Assembly (NCBI RefSeq): GCF_026319365.1
Contig: NZ_JAPDMS010000007.1
Coordinates: 35,177 to 99,176, forward strand
DNA: 64,000 bases
Source of the DNA: Methylophaga sp. OBS1
GTDB taxonomy: Bacteria; Pseudomonadota; Gammaproteobacteria; Nitrosococcales; Methylophagaceae
Direction: 5' to 3'
In this document: in pieces, positions 9,739-17,006 of the stretch
How the letters are laid out: the number at the start of each line of letters is the position of its first letter
Numbering within the stretch: position 1 is the stretch's first letter
Position numbers and translations under genes: made by a program
Notes under the pieces: model-generated
What the model was told of the DNA's origin: nothing
What the model saw: the letters and a program-made list of their open reading frames with translations, nothing else
Database searches by the model: none

Positions 9739-11073
9739 ATGGCAAAACGCAGGCGGAGGCAGAAGCTGCCCCAGGAGCCGGTGACGGCAACAATCGAGTC
9801 CTTATCTCATGATGGACGCGGCATAGCCCGTATTGATGGTAAAACGGTCTTTGTGGATGGGGCACTGGCTGGTGAGCAGGTGGATTTCCAGTATGCCCGT
9901 CTGCATAAAAGCTATGATGAAGCCAGAACGCTGACAGTGCACAATGCCTCGCCTTTAAGGGTGGAGCCGAAATGTCAGCATTTCGGTGTCTGCGGCGGTT
10001 GCAGCCTGATGCATATGGCGCCGGAAGCGCAGCTTGAGCATAAACAGGCGACATTGGCCGAACATTTTGCTCACTTCGGTAACTTAACGCCCAAAACCTG
10101 GCTGGCGCCATTAACCGGGCCGCTCTGGGGCTATCGTCGTAAAGCCCGGCTCGGTGTCAAATATGTCACCAAGAAGGAGCAGGTGCTGGTCGGTTTCCGG
10201 GAAAAAGCCTCGCCATTTGTTGCCCAGCTTCAACAATGTGAAGTGCTGGACCCACGTGTTGGTCTGCGTCTGGCAGAGTTGGGCGAGATGATTGCAGGAC
10301 TTGAGGCTTACAATCGTATCGCCCAGATTGAAGTCGCCATGGATGATGAACATGTGGCGCTGGTATTCCGTAATCTGGATCCGTTATCCGATGCCGATAA
10401 ACAAGCCTTGATTGCCTACGGTCAGGCGCAGAATCTCTGGGTTTACCAGCAACCGGGTGGACCGGATACCGTATCCCCGCTGTGGCCGGATAATCCGCAG
10501 CTGTCTTACGCGCCTGAGCCCGGCCTCACACTGAATTTTGATCCCAGTGACTTTACCCAGGTCAATGCCGGTATCAATCACAAAATGATTCAACGGGCGC
10601 TGGATTTACTCGATATTCAACCCGAAGACCGCATTCTGGACTTGTTCTGTGGTCTGGGTAACTTCACATTGCCATTAGCACGCCGTGTGTCGGAAGTGGT
10701 CGGTGTTGAGGGCGATGCCGCGCTGGTCGGCCATGCCCGCCGTAATGCAGAGCTCAACCAATTGGCGAATGCCGAGTTTGAACTGGCGGACCTGACTCAG
10801 ACTGAATTAAAAGACTATCCATGGGCAGCCAAAGGCTTTAACAAAATTCTGTTGGATCCGCCGCGCAGCGGTGCCTTTGAAGTGCTGCATCAACTGGCCG
10901 ATCTGGGCGCTGAAAAACTGGTTTATGTATCCTGCAATCCGGCCACTCTGGCGCGTGATGCCGGTGAGTTGGTGAACCGGCATGGTTACACGATGGAAGC
11001 AGCGGGCGTGATGGATATGTTCCCGCACACCAGCCACGTTGAATCGATCGCGGTGTTTACTAAACAAGGCTGA
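9739..11073 (+). CDS. rlmD: 23S rRNA (uracil-1939-C5)-methyltransferase
   Basis: SAM-dependent RNA m5U methyltransferase (RumA). 444 residues from ATG 9739, chosen because the upstream ATG at 9685 lies in a terminator hairpin. A Lys/Arg-rich start (AKRRRRQKL) and TRAM domain (about 10-65) precede the 4Fe-4S cluster cysteines in CQHFGVCGGC and QQCEVL. The SAM-binding LDLFCGLGNFTLPLA, the LLDPPRSGA motif and the catalytic Cys in YVSCNPATLARD follow. Its stop overlaps the alkC-like start by 1 base. Confidence 0.96.
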   Translation: MAKRRRRQKLPQEPVTATIESLSHDGRGIARIDGKTVFVDGALAGEQVDFQYARLHKSYDEARTLTVHNASPLRVEPKCQHFGVCGGCSLMHMAPEAQLEHKQATLAEHFAHFGNLTPKTWLAPLTGPLWGYRRKARLGVKYVTKKEQVLVGFREKASPFVAQLQQCEVLDPRVGLRLAELGEMIAGLEAYNRIAQIEVAMDDEHVALVFRNLDPLSDADKQALIAYGQAQNLWVYQQPGGPDTVSPLWPDNPQLSYAPEPGLTLNFDPSDFTQVNAGINHKMIQRALDLLDIQPEDRILDLFCGLGNFTLPLARRVSEVVGVEGDAALVGHARRNAELNQLANAEFELADLTQTELKDYPWAAKGFNKILLDPPRSGAFEVLHQLADLGAEKLVYVSCNPATLARDAGELVNRHGYTMEAAGVMDMFPHTSHVESIAVFTKQG

Positions 11074-12182
11074 TGGCTGAACAGACGGCACTGAAAGCAC
11101 AACTGGGGCCGGTTGCCGTTGAGCAACTGGCCCAAGTGCTTCAGTCAGTGTATCCGGACTTTGATCAGCAGGGCTTTATCAGTCAGGCTAATCACCAGCT
11201 TGAAGTTCTGGAACTGAAAGACCGCGTCAGACACTTGATTGCCGCATTGGCAGTCCATCTTCCCGAAGGCTTCTGTGAAACGGCGCGGATCCTTGAGCGG
11301 GTGGCCGAAGCCTGGCCCGAGTCACCGCAGGGACAGTGGAGCAGCTTCACCGCCTGGCCGCTGATTGATTATGTCAGTGTGTATGGGCTGAATTATCCGC
11401 AGCGGGCCTTTGTCCTGCTGGAAAAGCTGACGCCGCTGTTCACCGCAGAGTTTGCCATCCGGCCTTTTCTGGACCGACATTTCGAGTTGACGCATCAGCA
11501 GTTACGCCGCTGGACCGAACACGATAATGAGCATGTCCGGCGACTGGCGTCGGAAGGCATTCGTCCACGCTTGCCCTGGGCGCAACAGTTGCCGATTTTA
11601 CGTCGGGATCCAACGCCAATCTGGCCGATTCTGGAAGCCTTAAAAACCGATCCCAGTCTCTATGTTCGCCGTTCGGTGGCAAACAATCTTAACGATATCA
11701 GTAAAGATCATCCGGAGGCGGTGATGGCACGCTGCCGGGAGTGGCAGCAATTAGAGAACAAAAAGACTGACTGGCTGATAAACCATGGTCTGCGAACTTT
11801 GGTGAAAAGTGGCCGGGCCGAAGTATATCCATTGCTCGGTTTTAGTGATAAGCCCAGCATCTCAGCCATTCAGTTGCACTTAAGCAAAGCAGAGATAAAA
11901 CTCGGCGATTCTATTCGATTCACGCTCACATTGACGACGCAGGAATCTGAAAGATTAGTGGTTGATTACCGGATTGGTTACCAGCGTGCAGACGGTCGTC
12001 CGGGCTGGAAAGTTTTTAAATGGAAAAATATTAAGACACAGGGCAGAGAGTCCCTAACCCTAACAAAAAGCCAGGCATTTAAACCTCTTTCAACACGCAG
12101 TTATTATCCCGGGGAGCACCTGGTCGAATGTCTGGTGAACGGCCAGGTGGCAGCCCGGGCAAAATTTGAATTATCGCTCTGA
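11073..12182 (+). CDS. alkC: DNA alkylation repair protein, AlkC-like
   Basis: 369-residue HEAT-like repeat DNA glycosylase of the AlkC/AlkD superfamily, expected to remove cationic N3-alkylpurines. The repeat region covers about 1-265, with the family segment RRLASEGIRPRLPWAQQLP and YVRRSVANNLNDISKDHP. The last about 95 residues form an Ig-like beta domain (IQLHLSKAEIKLGDSIRFTL to the end), the feature separating AlkC from AlkD. The start overlaps the rlmD stop. Possible role: repair of alkylation damage; substrate range is inferred. Confidence 0.85.
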   Translation: MAEQTALKAQLGPVAVEQLAQVLQSVYPDFDQQGFISQANHQLEVLELKDRVRHLIAALAVHLPEGFCETARILERVAEAWPESPQGQWSSFTAWPLIDYVSVYGLNYPQRAFVLLEKLTPLFTAEFAIRPFLDRHFELTHQQLRRWTEHDNEHVRRLASEGIRPRLPWAQQLPILRRDPTPIWPILEALKTDPSLYVRRSVANNLNDISKDHPEAVMARCREWQQLENKKTDWLINHGLRTLVKSGRAEVYPLLGFSDKPSISAIQLHLSKAEIKLGDSIRFTLTLTTQESERLVVDYRIGYQRADGRPGWKVFKWKNIKTQGRESLTLTKSQAFKPLSTRSYYPGEHLVECLVNGQVAARAKFELSL

Positions 12183-12186
12183 CAGC

Positions 12187-12291
12187 TTATGACATGACCA
12201 GGCCGTAGGCGACCAGCAGAAGAAATGCCACTGACAGAATGCAGATAAATTCGGCGAAGTGTTCACTGAAGAATTCTTCCAGTTTGTCCAT
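12187..12291 (-). CDS. 34-residue membrane miniprotein (copy 1)
   Basis: Reads MDKLEEFFSEHF then a hydrophobic helix of about 19 residues (FICILSVAFLLLVAYGLVM). AGGAGG sits 6 bases before the ATG at 12291, a near-ideal Shine-Dalgarno, which supports real translation. A longer in-frame start exists at 12381 but lacks such a site. It resembles the neighbouring 35-residue protein at 12472-12579 in layout and sequence. Function unknown; small respiratory or regulatory membrane subunits have this shape. Confidence 0.65.
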   Translation of the reverse strand: MDKLEEFFSEHFAEFICILSVAFLLLVAYGLVMS

Positions 12292-12420
12292 AATGCACCT
12301 CCTATTTGGGTGGTTTGTCGATAAAACACGCTTAAGATGATTATCGAATGAGTCCCGGTGGTGAGCATTGATTTGGATCAATTATTAACGGCTTAATCCT
12401 TAATAATGAAACTACGCCCA

Positions 12421-12453
12421 TAAAAAAAGCCAGTCAAGTGACTGGCTTTTTCA
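12421..12453 (-). terminator. Terminator downstream of miniprotein copy 2
   Basis: A near-perfect hairpin with AAAAAGCCAGTCA facing TGACTGGCTTTTT around a minimal loop. Read leftward it ends in a run of T (complement of the A-run at 12422-12428), so it terminates the gene at 12472-12579. The A/T symmetry may make it work in both directions. Confidence 0.75.
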
Positions 12454-12471
12454 TCGCTTCAAACAGGCGAA

Positions 12472-12579
12472 TCAGGCGTTGTATAGGCCGAAAGCGACCA
12501 GACCCAACCAGAAAGCAGTGAAGCTAAGAATAATGTGGGGGAATTTTTCCACCAGCAGTTTATCGATTTTTTTCAACAT
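12472..12579 (-). CDS. 35-residue membrane miniprotein (copy 2)
   Basis: Reads MLKKIDKLLVEKFPH followed by one hydrophobic helix (IILSFTAFWLGLVAFGLYNA). Start ATG at 12579, stop at 12472-12474. Upstream AAGAG is a weak ribosome site. A terminator follows directly. Shared with copy 1: an N-terminal DKL, an acidic/basic amphipathic start, then ILS.AF.L.LVA.GL. The similarity suggests duplication and supports both as genuine genes. No function can be assigned. Confidence 0.6.
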   Translation of the reverse strand: MLKKIDKLLVEKFPHIILSFTAFWLGLVAFGLYNA

Positions 12580-12789
12580 GCTCTTGTCTCGTAGTTCATC
12601 AAGTTAAACAATTATTAATATTATTATCCGGGCAAAGATAGCAGCTCTTTTCCCGGAAAGCCAGCTCAAATTTCATCCTGTCGAGCCTGCTGCCGGCGCT
12701 AAACTCACTGATATCAATGGATTTTAGCTGAAAAGCCAGCATTCACGGTTTTCATCCGCTATTCAGCATTCATTGATAGAAAAAAACGC

Positions 12790-12818
12790 TTGCTGTATCA
12801 GTCTATGTTCTCTATATT
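12790..12818 (+). promoter_or_regulatory. Sigma70-type promoter of lexA-dinB
   Basis: TTGCTG (12790-12795), 17-base spacer, TATATT (12813-12818), about 37 bases before the lexA ATG. A canonical LexA box (CTGT-N8-ACAG) is absent. CTGT at 12793-12796 could be half of a diverged operator overlapping the -35, which would fit the diverged HTH of this LexA. Confidence 0.55.
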
Positions 12819-12854
12819 TTCTCTTCTCATTATTTTCTCTTAAAGGAAGAGATC

Positions 12855-13463
12855 ATGCTGACTGAACGTGAACAAGATACGCTGGAATTTATTCGTGCTT
12901 ACATCGCTGAACAGGGACGTTCACCGCTGGTCTCGGAGATCGCTGAAGGACTGGGGCTACGCTCGCAGGGCACCACACATCGTTATATTCAGGCATTGGT
13001 TGATGCCGGTCTGCTGGAACGCCATGTGGGCCGCACCCGGGGCCTGCGGCTGACTGAACAGGCAGAGTGGCCGGAAACCGGGCCATTGACACTGCCGGTG
13101 ATGGGTAAAATTGCAGCAGGCCGCCTGATTGAGGCGATTGCTGATGAATCGGAAATTGATTTGGGCGATATGTTTACCGGTAAAGGCCGCTTTGTGCTCA
13201 AGGTCAATGGCGATTCGATGATCGACAAAGCGATTATGTCCGGTGATTATGTTGTGGTGCAGTCACAATCCACTGCCCGTCACGGTGATATCGTCGTCGC
13301 CCTAGTCGATGGTTTTGATGCCACGTTGAAGACCCTGCTGCTCAATGACGACGGCAGTATTACCCTGATGCCCGCCAATGTGAACTACGAACCGGTAACC
13401 CTGCCGGCCTCGCGGGTCCGTATTCAGGGCGTCGTGGTCGGACAGCTTCGTACTTATCCCTGA
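12855..13463 (+). CDS. lexA: LexA repressor
   Basis: SOS repressor that cleaves itself on RecA filaments. 202 residues. The N-terminal winged helix covers about 1-68. The cleavage pair is Ala88-Gly89 in KIAAGRL, and the catalytic dyad is Ser121 (NGDSM) and Lys159 (ATLK). The recognition region (RSQGTTHRYIQALVDAGLLE) differs from the E. coli type (SPNAAEEHLKAL), so the operator probably differs too. AAGGAAGAG precedes the ATG. The Y-family polymerase gene starts 2 bases after its stop, so the two form an operon. Confidence 0.93.
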   Translation: MLTEREQDTLEFIRAYIAEQGRSPLVSEIAEGLGLRSQGTTHRYIQALVDAGLLERHVGRTRGLRLTEQAEWPETGPLTLPVMGKIAAGRLIEAIADESEIDLGDMFTGKGRFVLKVNGDSMIDKAIMSGDYVVVQSQSTARHGDIVVALVDGFDATLKTLLLNDDGSITLMPANVNYEPVTLPASRVRIQGVVVGQLRTYP

Positions 13464-13465
13464 GT

Positions 13466-14698
13466 ATGAGTTCAGATGAGACTCTCTACTGGTCCAGGAT
13501 GATCGCACTGGTTGATATGGACTGTTTTTTTGCCCAGATAGAACAAAGGGATAATCCCGACTGGGGGGAAAAACCGGTTGCTGTCACCAATGGAGAGCTG
13601 GGATCGACCATTATTACTTCATCCTACCAGGCACGGGCCTTTGGCATTCATACCGGTATGCGACTGAAACAGGCTCGGCTGCTTTGCCCGGCATTGATCC
13701 AAGCCCCATCGAGACCGTATCGTTATGCGGCTATATCAAGTCGGATTATGGAAGCACTGGTTGATATTACCCCGGATATTGAAGTATTCAGTGTTGATGA
13801 GGCATTTCTTGATTTGACGCGTTGTCAGCAGCTTTATCGGGGGGCCGACGACATTGGCGAGCGTATTCGGAAAAAAGTGCTCAGCGCTTCCGGTCTGACC
13901 TGCAGTGTCGGCATCAGTGGCGACAAAACAACCGCCAAGTTTGCTGCTAAACGAGACAAACCGGATGGGCTGAGCATCATTCATCCGGCACAGGCTGAAC
14001 AGGTGCTATCAACAGAACTGGTCACCGCACTGAGTGGTATTAACAAGGGAATCGGTAGCTTTCTTGAGCGTTACGGCGTTGTTTACTGTGGTGATATGAA
14101 GCGCATGCCGATGAGTTTGCTGGCTAAACGCTTTGGTAATCTTGGCAGGCGGATCTGGCTAATGGCTCAGGGGCGTGACCCAGAGCCGCTGATGTGTAAC
14201 GTTAAACCGCCGAAAACGATTGGTCATGGCAAGGTGTTGCCACCACAAACTCGATCACAAAGCATTGTGCTTACTTATTTTCAGCATATGTCGGAAAAAG
14301 TAGCGGCCAGAATGCGTTGTTTTAATTATCAAGCTGAATGCTTTTTTATTGGGATAAAAACGCAGCAAGGCTGGCTTAAGACCAAGGCCCATACAGGTTT
14401 TTATACGGATGATGGCAGAACCATTTACCAGCTTTGTCGACGTTTCCTGTTTTATTACTGGCAAGGACAAGGGGTCTGGCAGGTACAGGTCACAGCTTTG
14501 TCACCCCGCCAGGGGCGACAACTCGACTTGTTCAGCGAAGAGGACCTGCAACGGTCTCAATTGAATGCAGCGGTTGACAGCGTCAATCAGCGTTACGGTG
14601 AATTGACGCTGGGACCGGCGCGTTTACTGGAAAAATCTAAAATGCCCAATGTGATTGCGCCAGCATGGAAACCTGCGGGGCATCGAAAAACAATCTAG
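13466..14698 (+). CDS. Y-family DNA polymerase (DinB/Pol IV-like), SOS operon
   Basis: Translesion polymerase, 410 residues. The palm metal ligands are in ALVDMDCFFAQIE near residues 14-24 and in FSVDEAFLDL near 110-119. Thumb, finger and little-finger regions follow. A QLDLF-type beta-clamp-binding motif (GRQLDLFSEE) lies near residues 350-359. It is co-transcribed with lexA, so its expression should be SOS-controlled. Similarity seems between DinB and UmuC/ImuB-like branches. No imuA or umuD is adjacent, so I leave the symbol empty. Confidence 0.88.
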   Translation: MSSDETLYWSRMIALVDMDCFFAQIEQRDNPDWGEKPVAVTNGELGSTIITSSYQARAFGIHTGMRLKQARLLCPALIQAPSRPYRYAAISSRIMEALVDITPDIEVFSVDEAFLDLTRCQQLYRGADDIGERIRKKVLSASGLTCSVGISGDKTTAKFAAKRDKPDGLSIIHPAQAEQVLSTELVTALSGINKGIGSFLERYGVVYCGDMKRMPMSLLAKRFGNLGRRIWLMAQGRDPEPLMCNVKPPKTIGHGKVLPPQTRSQSIVLTYFQHMSEKVAARMRCFNYQAECFFIGIKTQQGWLKTKAHTGFYTDDGRTIYQLCRRFLFYYWQGQGVWQVQVTALSPRQGRQLDLFSEEDLQRSQLNAAVDSVNQRYGELTLGPARLLEKSKMPNVIAPAWKPAGHRKTI

Positions 14699-14747
14699 TC
14701 CGCATAGGATGAATGACGGTTGAGGAAGACGTGATAACCAATTAAAA

Positions 14748-14762
14748 TATCACCAGGTGATA
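14748..14762 (+). promoter_or_regulatory. Palindromic operator candidate before the toxin-antitoxin pair
   Basis: Perfect 15-bp palindrome TATCACCAGGTGATA ending 4 bases before the ATG at 14767. A further GTGATA half-site lies at 14731-14736. The position over the ribosome-binding region suits autoregulation by the HTH antitoxin. Confidence 0.55.
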
Positions 14763-14766
14763 CTTC

Positions 14767-15147
14767 ATGGATAGAAGTGTGCCATATCATAAGGGCTTGG
14801 AAAGCTTACTGGAACTTGATGGCTGGACGATACAGCAGGCGGGTGGTTACTGGGTGAAGTTTGAAATCAGCATGGTGGAACCCGGTCCACATATTCCACA
14901 CGGGATAAAGTACTGCCTGAGTTTGCATGATAAGTACAACCAGCGAGTGATGGGAGTTGATGATGCCCATTTGCCAAAACAGAAACACAAAAAATTCAGT
15001 GGCAGAATTCGCCATTACGATCATCAGCACACCGATATTGATTGCCGAGGTGTTCCTTACAGCTTTTCAGCACCGGAGCAACTCCTGATCGATTTCTGGT
15101 GCCCAGTAGATGACTATCTGAAACAAAAAGGGGTCATAGATGAGTAG
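14767..15147 (+). CDS. TumE-like (DUF6516) toxin candidate
   Basis: 126-residue small protein with a compact alpha/beta pattern: hydrophobic GYWVKFEISMVEP, an IKYCLSLHDKYNQRVMGVDDAH strand region, then RHYDHQHTDIDCRG and a C-terminal LLIDFWCPVDDYL helix. This is the layout of the DUF6516/TumE toxin family. It overlaps the next gene by 8 bases, and that gene has the matching HTH antitoxin type. Activity is by family resemblance only. Confidence 0.65.
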   Translation: MDRSVPYHKGLESLLELDGWTIQQAGGYWVKFEISMVEPGPHIPHGIKYCLSLHDKYNQRVMGVDDAHLPKQKHKKFSGRIRHYDHQHTDIDCRGVPYSFSAPEQLLIDFWCPVDDYLKQKGVIDE

Positions 15148-15490
15148 AATTCGAATTGGCATTATGCCCCAGGATAAAATCCGGGAAATGACGATAGCGA
15201 TTGCCAAGGGAGAGATAAAACCTAAACGGTCAATGCCAAGGATATGGTTTCCCTCGATGAAAGCGGTTAGTGAAGTACTAAGCGATAACAACCGTGAACT
15301 GCTTAGGGTCATCGCGGAAAGAAAGCCGGAATCAATTAAAGCGCTGGCAGAAATGACTGGAAGAAAGCCGAATAATGTTTCGCGCACACTAGAGACTATG
15401 CGCCAATACGGTCTTGTCGAGGTAAAACGGGTGCGGCGACACGTCAAGCCGATTGCCAAGGGTACGGAATTCTTGATCGAAGCGAGCTAG
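15140..15490 (+). CDS. HTH antitoxin candidate (TumA / HVO_A0114 family)
   Basis: 116 residues. The N-terminal part contains KRSMPRIWFPSMKAVSEVLS. A winged helix at about 50-105 (NRELLRVIAERKPESIKALAEMTGRKPNNVSRTLETM) is typical of HVO_A0114-type DNA-binding proteins paired with TumE-like toxins. It probably represses its own promoter through the palindrome at 14748-14762. Toxin-first order with an 8-base overlap implies coupled translation. Confidence 0.7.
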   Translation: MSRIRIGIMPQDKIREMTIAIAKGEIKPKRSMPRIWFPSMKAVSEVLSDNNRELLRVIAERKPESIKALAEMTGRKPNNVSRTLETMRQYGLVEVKRVRRHVKPIAKGTEFLIEAS

Positions 15491-15493
15491 AGA

Positions 15494-16027
15494 TTATTTC
15501 AGTACGCGGCTGTGCAGGCGGGTTTGGGAGCAGTTGCCACCAGCCTGCTTGGCCTGATCCACATGATGCTGAACGGTGGCCAGCATATCCAGAATACCGT
15601 AGCAGTCATTCTCAACCGGGGCATAAGTGCTGTGACCAATGCTGACTGTGGCATAACGGCCGGTGGGTGAATGGGGATGAAATATTTCCAACCTGGAGAC
15701 GGTTTTGTGCAGTTTCGTGGCCATCTGAGTACTCTGACGATAACTCATATGTGAGCTGATGGCCATGATCTGTTTACGGTTAAAGCGGGCAATAAAATCG
15801 GTTTCACGATGGAACTGTCCGCGGATAGCGGTGAGTATTTTTTCAAAACAAGCGGTTTTACTTTCCATCTGTGAAAAGCGATCGACATCAATGATAAACA
15901 TGGAAACTGGAAAGTCTTCAGCGACTGCCTGACGCCAGTGAGAGATTAACTGCTCAAGCAGGTGAGTCTGGTCCGTTAATGTATCGTTGAAAGACTTGGG
16001 ATCCGCGTTCTTTTCAGTACTACCCAC
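15494..16027 (-). CDS. Degenerate GGDEF-domain protein
   Basis: 177 residues with a diguanylate-cyclase-like fold. FIIDVDRF (about 44-51) matches the first metal-binding strand of GGDEF domains, and YATVSIGHSTYAP matches the conserved SIG strand. The signature loop normally reading RYGGDEF is RFNRKQI here, so c-di-GMP synthesis is not expected. It may be a structural or receptor-type remnant. GTG start at 16027 with only a weak ribosome site; no sensor domain. It is convergent with the antitoxin gene, with 3 bases between their stops. Confidence 0.7.
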   Translation of the reverse strand: MGSTEKNADPKSFNDTLTDQTHLLEQLISHWRQAVAEDFPVSMFIIDVDRFSQMESKTACFEKILTAIRGQFHRETDFIARFNRKQIMAISSHMSYRQSTQMATKLHKTVSRLEIFHPHSPTGRYATVSIGHSTYAPVENDCYGILDMLATVQHHVDQAKQAGGNCSQTRLHSRVLK

Positions 16028-16047
16028 AGGTTTTGTCCAGTTTATTG

Positions 16048-16086
16048 CCGCGTCAGACGGATCATATCAGGATCGGTCTGACGCGG
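16048..16086 (-). terminator. Strong hairpin downstream of galU
   Basis: Perfect 11-bp arms CCGCGTCAGAC (16048-16058) and GTCTGACGCGG (16076-16086), extended by four inner pairs. It follows the galU stop on the minus strand. There is no clear U-run, so it may act as an mRNA-stabilising 3' stem or a weak terminator. Confidence 0.5.
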
Positions 16087-16094
16087 AAGCCTTA

Positions 16095-16949
16095 CTATGC
16101 CTGTTTATGATCCCGCTGATAGTAGTAATTGGTGGCTTCGACAAAGCCATCAATGCTGCCGCAGTCAAAACGCTGGCCCTTGAATTTGAGTGCCAGCACG
16201 CGTTTTTCCTGAGCCATGGTCTTGATAGCGTCGGTAATTTGCACTTCACCATTGGTACCGGGCGGCGTGGTGCGGATATAGTCAAAAATGTCCGGAGTCA
16301 GTACATAACGACCGATGATACCCAGGTTGCTGGGGGCATCCTGTGGCTTGGGCTTTTCCACCATGTCATCCACTTCATAGACACCGTCCTCGATCTCACG
16401 ACCTGAAATCACCCCGTAGCTGCTGATGTTATCGCCTGGTACTTCTTCAATGGCGATGACACTGCAGTTATATCGCTCATAGAGCTCGACTAACTGTCCC
16501 AACGCGCGTTTTTCTTCAGTGCCTTCAGGACGAGCGCAGAGGTCATCAGCCAGGATGACGGCAAAAGGTTCATTACCGATAATCGGTTCACCGGTCAGGA
16601 TGGCATGACCCAGACCAAGCATGGCGCGCTGGCGCACAAAGATGAAGTCACAGCTGTCCATGACTTCACGGATATCTTCCAGGTATTTTTCCTTGCTGGT
16701 GCCTCGGATTTCCTGTTCCAGCTCATAGCTGGTATCAAAATGGTCGGCAATCGCACGTTTACCGCGACCAGTAATAAAACCGGCCTCACTGACGCCGGCT
16801 TCGACGGCTTCTTCCACACCATACTGAATCAGCGGTTTGTTGACGATGGGAAGCATTTCCTTGGGCATGGCCTTGGTGGCCGGCAGGAAGCGGGTGCCGT
16901 AACCCGCCACGGGAAACAGACATTTGCGGATAGGTTTCACTTCAGACAT
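16095..16949 (-). CDS. galU: UTP-glucose-1-phosphate uridylyltransferase
   Basis: Makes UDP-glucose from UTP and glucose 1-phosphate. 284 residues. The nucleotide-binding start is CLFPVAGYGTRFLPATKAMPKEMLPIVNKP (about 10-39), with the AVILADDL strand and the EKPKPQDAPSNLGIIGRYVL region. It lies 57 bases after the phosphorylase gene on the same strand, so it is probably the last gene of the glucosylglycerate operon. There it could turn glucose 1-phosphate released by the phosphorylase back into a glucosyl donor. It also serves general envelope sugar metabolism. Confidence 0.95.
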   Translation of the reverse strand: MSEVKPIRKCLFPVAGYGTRFLPATKAMPKEMLPIVNKPLIQYGVEEAVEAGVSEAGFITGRGKRAIADHFDTSYELEQEIRGTSKEKYLEDIREVMDSCDFIFVRQRAMLGLGHAILTGEPIIGNEPFAVILADDLCARPEGTEEKRALGQLVELYERYNCSVIAIEEVPGDNISSYGVISGREIEDGVYEVDDMVEKPKPQDAPSNLGIIGRYVLTPDIFDYIRTTPPGTNGEVQITDAIKTMAQEKRVLALKFKGQRFDCGSIDGFVEATNYYYQRDHKQA

Positions 16950-17006
16950 GCAAATTCCTCTTTAGGCAAACTGTAACGGAATAGTGTGAATGTAACATGA
17001 CAGCCA

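Noticed and set aside
12780..12850. Canonical LexA box upstream of lexA
   Set aside because: Only CTGT at 12793 is present; the expected ACAG half is missing, so only a diverged site is possible.
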